Positions 39,825 through 43,732 of a DNA stretch of 43,732 nt are shown here, piece after piece (the stretch's first letter is position 1; the number at the start of each line of letters is the position of its first letter). The notes under the pieces are model-generated. The model made no database searches and was not told where the DNA came from. It was given only the letters and a program-made list of their open reading frames with translations. Both the position numbers and the translations under genes were made by a program. Source of the DNA: JBOGFI01 sp050743365. Lineage in GTDB: Bacteria; Actinomycetota; Acidimicrobiia; IMCC26256; JACDBD01. The stretch is taken from contig JBOGFI010000022.1 of NCBI GenBank assembly GCA_050743365.1, positions 1 through 43,732 of the forward strand. Direction: 5' to 3'.

Positions 39825-40373
39825 CTACCGCCGAGGCCGATGGGCACCGGCAGCAGCCGCTCCGCTAGTAGTCGAATGCCTCGCGTGTCGAGCCCGCCCG
39901 CCAGCTGCGGCGAGTACGAAGGCGCCCGCGAGCGCAGTCGCGCTGAGCACGTGCCATCCGGCGTGGGCCTGGAGTATGGCGTTCGGCCGGCACAGCGGAC
40001 CGCCGCTCCGGCCGAACAGCTGCAAGGGGAGCGCAAGCGCAAGCGCACCCGCGGCACACAAAGCGACCCCCGGCCGGGCGCGCACGCCGCGCGCGATGCG
40101 TTGGGCCGCGACCGCGACCACCGCGGCGACCACAACGATCGTCGCGTCGTGGAGCCACCGCGCCCGGGACCCGCCTGGACCGTGGTACGCGACGCTGCCC
40201 ACACCGACGGCGACAAGCGCCGCTCCGTGCAGCCGGTTGTGCCTCCAGACCCAAGCTCCGGCGGCGACGTAGGTCAGGCTCGACAGCGTGTTGAGCGGCT
40301 CGGAGAGCAGGCCATCGTGGATGCGTTCGCAGTCGGCCATCGCCGACACGGTAGCGACCATCACGTCGATCAT
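39825..40373 (-). CDS. CREST/ceramidase-like membrane hydrolase
   Basis: 182 residues with about six helices. SEPLNTLSSLTYVAAGAWVW, VGVGSVAYHGPGGSRARWLH (His and a following Asp), and AILQAHAGWHVLSATALA (two His) match the conserved Ser/His/Asp pattern of the CREST superfamily, which includes alkaline ceramidases. The predicted action is metal-dependent hydrolysis of an amide lipid; the substrate is unknown. The ATG at 40373 overlaps the stop of the upstream gene as ATGA, which decides the start over an ATG at 40340. The C-terminal 25 residues are Arg/Ala-rich and poorly conserved. Confidence 0.78.
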   Translation of the reverse strand: MIDVMVATVSAMADCERIHDGLLSEPLNTLSSLTYVAAGAWVWRHNRLHGAALVAVGVGSVAYHGPGGSRARWLHDATIVVVAAVVAVAAQRIARGVRARPGVALCAAGALALALPLQLFGRSGGPLCRPNAILQAHAGWHVLSATALAGAFVLAAAGGRARHARHSTTSGAAAAGAHRPRR

Positions 40374-40573
40374 CCATGACCGGTCCTTACGAACAGGTGC
40401 CAGCCGAGCCACAACCAGCCGGCGAGCATCAGCCACCTCCCGATGCGCGTGCGGGCGAAGGCCGCAACCGCGTCCGCGAGCGTTGCAGCGTCGCGTCTTC
40501 GCGCCGCGACCTCGTAGGCAACGATCGCAAGAACGATCACGATGTAGCCGGCGAGCGTCAGTGTGCGCGTCAT
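40370..40573 (-). CDS. Small DUF6186-like membrane protein
   Basis: 67 residues. Two helices, TLAGYIVIVLAIVAYEVAAR and GRWLMLAGWLWLGWHLFVR, flank a basic helix (ADAVAAFARTRI). The pattern G-R-W-L-x-L-x-G-W-L-W-x-G-W-H-x-F-x-R matches a short actinobacterial family (DUF6186 as I recall it). Its ATG overlaps the preceding gene as ATGA and its stop overlaps the next gene as ATGA, so all three are translationally coupled. Function unknown. Confidence 0.78.
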   Translation of the reverse strand: MTRTLTLAGYIVIVLAIVAYEVAARRRDAATLADAVAAFARTRIGRWLMLAGWLWLGWHLFVRTGHG

Positions 40574-40932
40574 CGCTTGGCGAGCACGACTGCGAGGCCT
40601 ATCCATGCGACGAACGAGAACGCGCGAACTGGATGCGACTCCAGCACGCCGTTCGCAAGCGAACTGAGCGTCGGGTGGTCGGACCTCGGGTCTTGTAGGT
40701 ACGCGGCGAGTTGCCAGCTCACCAGTGCGACCGTCAAGACCGCCCACCCCGCGACACCGCGTTGCCGCGGTCGCTCGTCTCGCGGGAGCGGGTGCCGCAA
40801 GCCCAAGCAGATTGCGAGGGCGCCGGCGCCGACGATGAAGACGGTTGCCGCGACCGAGAACGGACGCAACGACGTTGCCCACCAACCGTACGCGACGAGC
40901 GCCGGAACGGCGACTGCATGTCGTGGCGTCAC
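40570..40932 (-). CDS. Hypothetical membrane protein, first of a coupled trio
   Basis: About 120 residues from GTG with three hydrophobic segments: VAVPALVAYGWWATSLRPF, VAATVFIVGAGALAICLGL and VAGWAVLTVALVSWQLAAYL, and a final one (AFSFVAWIGLAVVLAKR). The loop DPRSDHPTLSSLANGVLESH is polar. No domain recognised. The start is uncertain because no clear ribosome site is present. It ends in ATGA with the DUF6186-like gene, forming a three-gene membrane operon with the ceramidase-like protein. Confidence 0.7.
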   Translation of the reverse strand: MTPRHAVAVPALVAYGWWATSLRPFSVAATVFIVGAGALAICLGLRHPLPRDERPRQRGVAGWAVLTVALVSWQLAAYLQDPRSDHPTLSSLANGVLESHPVRAFSFVAWIGLAVVLAKR

Positions 40933-41036
40933 CTGCTGACCGTAACGGGTGCGAGACTGACACGTTCGAGCGGTGGTGACGCGTGCTCGTGCGGGAAGTG
41001 GGGGATGCGCAGCGGCGATGCCGCTCCTCCCCAAAC

Positions 41037-41066
41037 GGGGTAGCGGTTTCCCTGACCGCTATCCCC
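41037..41066 (-). terminator. Hairpin terminator after NTF2-fold gene
   Basis: On the minus strand GGGGATAGCGGT pairs with ACCGCTACCCC across a 7-nt loop, allowing one bulge, followed by GTTT. It lies just downstream of the stop at 41075, so it probably ends that transcript. Confidence 0.55.
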
Positions 41067-41074
41067 GCATGCTC

Positions 41075-41425
41075 TTACTTGAGCGGAACGAGGTAAGACT
41101 CGACCCGACAAATTTTGTCGCCCGCGAACGTGAAGACGTCGCAGAAGACGAACCGATGGAGCTCACCACTCTTGTGGGTGGTCTCACCGTTGCCGATCGC
41201 GACCACGGCGTCGGACTCTTCGATCAGGCGATCGACGGTCAAGGTCGGGCTACCCACGAACTCGTCATTCTCGATCTCCTGATCGAACGCGTCCTTGCCC
41301 GTTAGGTGGGTGTATCCGGGTAGATCCCAGGCGATGTCGTCAGTCAGGCAGGCCAGGATCTGTGCGTGATCGCTCCGCCGGAACCCCTCGAAATACGTTT
41401 CGACGACATCTTTGCGTGGTGACAC
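41075..41425 (-). CDS. NTF2-like/SnoaL-fold protein (third copy)
   Basis: 116 residues from GTG with GGAG 8 nt upstream. RKDVVETYFEGFRRSDHAQI, LTDDIAWDLPGYTHLTGKDA, FDQEIENDEF and HRFVFCDVFTFAGDKICRVE follow the small NTF2-like pattern (compact, single domain). Role unknown. GC here is about 57 percent in sampled lines, clearly below the rest of the window, which suggests acquisition from elsewhere. Followed by a terminator-like hairpin. Confidence 0.85.
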   Translation of the reverse strand: MSPRKDVVETYFEGFRRSDHAQILACLTDDIAWDLPGYTHLTGKDAFDQEIENDEFVGSPTLTVDRLIEESDAVVAIGNGETTHKSGELHRFVFCDVFTFAGDKICRVESYLVPLK

Positions 41426-41499
41426 GTAGCTTTCTCCGTTCGAGGCGCGCGTCCTGCGACTATGTGGCATCAAGCTAGCCAGCCGGCGGACGTGGCGGC

Positions 41500-42423
41500 T
41501 CAGCGATAGCCGGTTGTGTCGGCGGGTTTGCCTGCGTCCTGAACTTCGGTGACGTATCTCCAGGCATCGGGCTGGCTGCCGTCGAGATCGGTGAAGCCGT
41601 AGATCTTCGCCAGCTGCCCGCTGGACAGCGACTTTCCGTTCCAGCGCGACATGTCGGGATCTTGCGCGAGCGCCGCCACGGCCCGACCGACCAACGCTGG
41701 ACTCTCGGAGATAGCGAAGTGGGGCGAGCGCGTGGTCGCGTCACGCCAGTTCGACTCGGTGACTCCGTAGGCTTCGAGCATGGCCTCGGATCGCAGCCAA
41801 CCCGGAGTGAGTGACACGGCGGTCGCGCTATAGGGCTGCAACTCGTGCGCCAGCGCGAACGCCATTCGATTCACTGACGCCTTGGCCAGGTCGTAGAAGA
41901 AGGACACCCGGTAGTTGGTCGCGTTGTACTCATCCGTTCCGTCAGTCACCTCGACAACCAGGCCGCCTGGCGACTTGATGAGGAGCGGTATCGCGAAGTG
42001 GCTGGTGATGGCGTGCGTGTCCACGGCCAGACGCAGGGTGCGCAGCCCATAATCCAAAGAGGATTCCCAGGCGGACTTGTTCCACTCCATCTTGGTGGCT
42101 CCCCAGATGTCGTTCACAAGAATGTGTAGACCGCCCTGTTCGCCGTCGATGCGAGTCACGAGCGCGCGAACCTCGTCGGGCACGAGATGGTCCACCTGGA
42201 CCGCGATCCCGCGACCCCCGGCCTCATCTACGAGCGCCGCGGTCTCTTCGATCGTCTCCGGCCGGTTCATCTCCGATCGCTGGGACCGGGTCGTTCGCCC
42301 GGTGACGTAGACGATCGCTCCGGCCGCACCGAGTTGCACAGCGATCCCTCGTCCCGCTCCTCGGGTCGCTCCGGCGACCAACGCAACCTTGCCTGCCAGC
42401 GACGTCTCCATCCCGCCGACCAT
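41500..42423 (-). CDS. Short-chain dehydrogenase/reductase
   Basis: 307 residues. LAGKVALVAGATRGAGRGIA is the NAD(P)-binding glycine motif, HILVNDIWGATKM the N-x-D segment, TDGTDEYNATNYRVSFFYD then LAKASVNRM holds the Tyr-x-x-x-Lys pair. It is near the DHRS1-like group by its extended C-terminal part (ARDP-like DMSRWNGKSLSSGQLA). Substrate unknown. ATG at 42423 has AAAGG 7 nt upstream; an ATG at 42411 is possible. The start lies inside the run-on frame of a truncated alpha/beta hydrolase. GC is about 62 percent in the line sampled. Confidence 0.9.
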   Translation of the reverse strand: MVGGMETSLAGKVALVAGATRGAGRGIAVQLGAAGAIVYVTGRTTRSQRSEMNRPETIEETAALVDEAGGRGIAVQVDHLVPDEVRALVTRIDGEQGGLHILVNDIWGATKMEWNKSAWESSLDYGLRTLRLAVDTHAITSHFAIPLLIKSPGGLVVEVTDGTDEYNATNYRVSFFYDLAKASVNRMAFALAHELQPYSATAVSLTPGWLRSEAMLEAYGVTESNWRDATTRSPHFAISESPALVGRAVAALAQDPDMSRWNGKSLSSGQLAKIYGFTDLDGSQPDAWRYVTEVQDAGKPADTTGYR

Positions 42424-42805
42424 AACCCGCACCTTTCAGTAGGCGGCTGCCGCTGATGAGGACCAGGCGGCGTACCAGGTCGGGTCGGCGGACGGCGACG
42501 TGGAGGGCGACGCCGGCGCCGACGCTGTGGCCGACGAGATGCGCGGGTCCAACGATGACTGCGTCGAGGAACTCGATGGTGTCTTGGGCGAGGGACGCGT
42601 ACGTGAGCGGCCCGTCGACATCGGGGGTGTGGCCGTGGCCGCGCAGATCGAGCGCGAACACACGGAACCGGGCAGCGAGCGGTTCGATGTTCTGATCGAA
42701 GCAGCGGGCGTCGACGACGCCACCGTGCAGCAGGACGAGCGGCTCGCCCTCGCCGCGCTCGTCGTACCAGGTCTTCACGTGTTGTAGCTCGACGTAGGTT
42801 CCCAT
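42224..42805 (-). pseudogene. Truncated alpha/beta hydrolase
   Basis: The first 120 residues are a good alpha/beta hydrolase: EPLVLLHGGVVDARCFDQNI, FRVFALDLRGHGHTPDVDGP and PAHLVGHSVGAGVALHVAV with the nucleophile Ser. Homology stops at about 42446 (after LVLISGS). The following 75 codons are antisense-like frame through the SDR gene and end at 42224, so the catalytic Asp, lid domain and His are missing. Start fixed by AGGAG 8 nt upstream of ATG 42805. Probably left after replacement of its 3' half by the SDR gene. Confidence 0.8.
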
Positions 42806-42919
42806 GTCGTCAACTCCTCTCGATGGTCGTAGGACGCCAGCGGCGGCGGAACTCGTCGCGTCGTCCGCGCCGTACTTCCCGGACCCCGCGATCGAGGTCA
42901 GCGCGGACCGGGGGCGCAT

Positions 42920-43174
42920 CTACCGCTCGGGGTCGAGCTGTGGATTCCACATGACTTCCCACAGATGTCCGTCGAGGTCGTGGAAGTATCCGGAGTAGAT
43001 GCCCCACGCCCGGTCGGTTTCACCAAAGTCCGCCAGGTTGCAGAACGGTTCATGGAGGGCGATCACGTCGCCGCGCTCGACCATCGAGCGGAAGCAGGCT
43101 GTCGAGAGTGCTCGCGGTGCGCTCCACAATGCGAACACCGGCATCGATGGAAGCTTCTCCTTGAAGGCAGTCAT
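42920..43174 (-). pseudogene. Chimera: sulfotransferase N-terminus joined to VOC/glyoxalase-fold C-terminus
   Basis: 84 codons. Residues 11-53 (MPVFALWSAPRALSTACFRS, then HEPFCNLADFGE) are the start of a sulfotransferase-like protein with its PAPS-binding-loop region. From about residue 54 the sequence changes to WGIYSGYFHDLDGHLWEVMWNP, the C-terminal strand of a glyoxalase/bleomycin-resistance (VOC) domain. The junction is near 43015. Neither domain is complete. It looks like two gene ends fused by deletion in the same direction. The ATG overlaps an upstream stop as ATGA. Confidence 0.75.
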
Positions 43175-43276
43175 TGGTTGAGCGTTCCGACCACGCGCAT
43201 GACCTCGTCGCCCATCCGCCCATCGAGGCGTGTGTCGAAGCACTGCTCCAAGCGAGCCCTTGCCTCGGAGTACTGA
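43171..43276 (-). pseudogene. C-terminal stub of an unidentified gene
   Basis: About 34 residues on the minus strand (ARLEQCFDTRLDGRMGDEVM then RVVGTLNQ) end in a TGA that overlaps the next ATG as ATGA. The frame continues upstream only a short way before the + strand fragment at 43280 begins. It is probably the end of a coupled gene whose body is lost. Family not recognised. Confidence 0.4.
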
Positions 43277-43279
43277 TGG

Positions 43280-43606
43280 GTGGTCGAGCCCGTCGGCTAC
43301 CGCGTGTCATCGAACATCAAGTCTCACTTCGGCCGCCTGCGCTTTGGTGACCTCGGCGTCGACCTCGAGGTCATGGGTGCAGTGCAAACGCTCACACCCG
43401 ACGGAACTTGGACGCCGCCCACTGACCCAGCACAACATCGCCGTCTCGTAAACCTCGACGATGCTCAGGTCCCTGTCCTGTCGCTCTCCTACGAAGCGGA
43501 CGCCTACGCACGGCTCGGACGCGCCGACCGAGCAGAGCACCTCCCTGCCATCGCAGGGCCCGTCGGCGGCTGCACCATTCGTCTGTCAAGGTGGCGGTGT
43601 GGCTGA
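43280..43606 (+). pseudogene. Fragment resembling a nucleotidyltransferase-type protein
   Basis: 108 codons from a GTG preceded by an in-frame stop. SSNIKSHFGRLRFGDLGVDL, VMGAVQTLTPDGTWTPPTDP and VPVLSLSYEADAYARLGR resemble the C-terminal part of small nucleotidyltransferase-like proteins, without the catalytic G-S-x10-D-x-D segment. The 5' part seems lost. The end overlaps the start of the phosphotransferase-like gene by 8 nt. Assignment is tentative. Confidence 0.4.
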
Positions 43607-43732
43607 GCAGCAGCTCGATGGCGGGATCGCGAACGCGGGCCGGGTGGTCCGCGTCGGTCCGCATGTTCTTCGCCCCTCGAGTCCGCACTCGGGTTCGATC
43701 CACGCCTTCCTGCGGGCGGTGAGACACGCCGG
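43599..43732 (+). CDS. Aminoglycoside-phosphotransferase-like protein, N-terminal part
   Basis: The first 44 codons from a GTG with AAGGTGG 5 nt upstream, running off the window. QLDGGIANAGRVVRVGPHVL then RPSSPHSGSIHAFLRAV matches the first strands and helix of APH/choline-kinase-like proteins (start with G-G-x-x-x-x-V-V-R-V-G). The catalytic loop is outside the window, so activity and substrate cannot be judged. Confidence 0.75.
   Translation, partial: MAEQQLDGGIANAGRVVRVGPHVLRPSSPHSGSIHAFLRAVRHA

Noticed and set aside
41107..41119. GACAAATTTTGTC palindrome as an operator
   Set aside because: It lies inside the 3' coding part of the NTF2-fold gene, encoding conserved-looking residues, and no promoter is next to it.
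43680..43710. GGTTCGATCC resembling a tRNA T-loop
   Set aside because: No acceptor stem, anticodon arm or D arm surrounds it, and it lies in the reading frame of the phosphotransferase-like gene.

Overview
The window is a high-GC (about 70 percent by eye), densely coded piece of an actinobacterial chromosome. Evidence for Actinomycetota is the run of families largely confined to that phylum (SCO1664-like kinase, DUF3090, MSMEG_4193-like phosphatase, DUF3151, DUF6186-like membrane protein, Rpf-like secreted protein), together with likely F420-linked enzymes (an FrhB-like protein and an LLM-class oxidoreductase), a fatty acyl-AMP ligase and frequent GTG starts. The mixture resembles Acidimicrobiia-type genomes, but the lineage cannot be fixed from sequence alone. 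No rRNA, tRNA, CRISPR array, complete insertion sequence or prophage was seen.

Layout. 1-5.4 kb: 3' end of a CopB-like metal P-type ATPase, an array of near-identical palindromes over a promoter, a small ORF and a TetR gene; then a SnoaL-like protein, a DUF4190-type membrane protein, an FrhB-like iron-sulfur protein, a heavily deleted nhaA pseudogene and two small hypotheticals. 5.4-11.2 kb: fatty acyl-AMP ligase, a GT39-like membrane glycosyltransferase, the conserved actinobacterial trio of histidine phosphatase, DUF3090 and SCO1664-like kinase (translationally overlapping), and DUF3151. 11.2-21 kb: housekeeping and envelope genes: GDP-mannose 4,6-dehydratase, CoA-disulfide-reductase-like flavoprotein, nitronate monooxygenase, purE, an ABC exporter (ATPase plus two-module FtsX permease), lgt, a lipoprotein and clpP. 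21-28.4 kb: an ArsR/SRPBCC module divergent from clpP with shared palindromes, Fpg/Nei glycosylase, PAP2 phosphatase, an NTF2-fold protein, an ABC1/UbiB kinase, an Rpf-like protein with a long leader, an LLM oxidoreductase and a TetR.

28.4-33.2 kb: AurF-like di-iron protein divergent from the TetR, a small protein built of two tandem helix-turn-helix repeats, a phytoene-dehydrogenase-like flavoprotein, a small basic protein with a Rho_N-like C-terminus, a long nested palindrome and a frameshifted DegT/RfbH/ColD-like sugar enzyme. 33.3-38.7 kb: a secreted X-Pro dipeptidyl-peptidase/CocE hydrolase, a truncated FAD oxidoreductase overlapping the end of a methanethiol oxidase (SBP56) operon, and the remnant of a Tat-exported Dyp-like protein. 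38.7-41 kb: a second ArsR/SRPBCC operon with a palindromic operator inside its promoter, and three small membrane-protein genes joined by ATGA overlaps, one of them a CREST/ceramidase-like hydrolase.

From about 41 kb to the right edge GC falls to about 57-62 percent and the content becomes a mosaic: an NTF2-fold protein, an SDR, half of an alpha/beta hydrolase, a sulfotransferase N-terminus joined to a glyoxalase-fold C-terminus, other stubs, and the first codons of an aminoglycoside-phosphotransferase-like gene. With nhaA, the FAD oxidoreductase, the Dyp-like remnant and the DegT gene, this gives an unusual density of internally deleted or chimeric genes. No single locus is a clearly new defence or mobile system. 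The most interesting unexplained items are the palindrome array at 602-650, the nested palindrome at 31901-31967, the tandem-HTH protein, the clpP/ArsR control region, the Rpf leader with its CAAACC repeats, and the mosaic right end.
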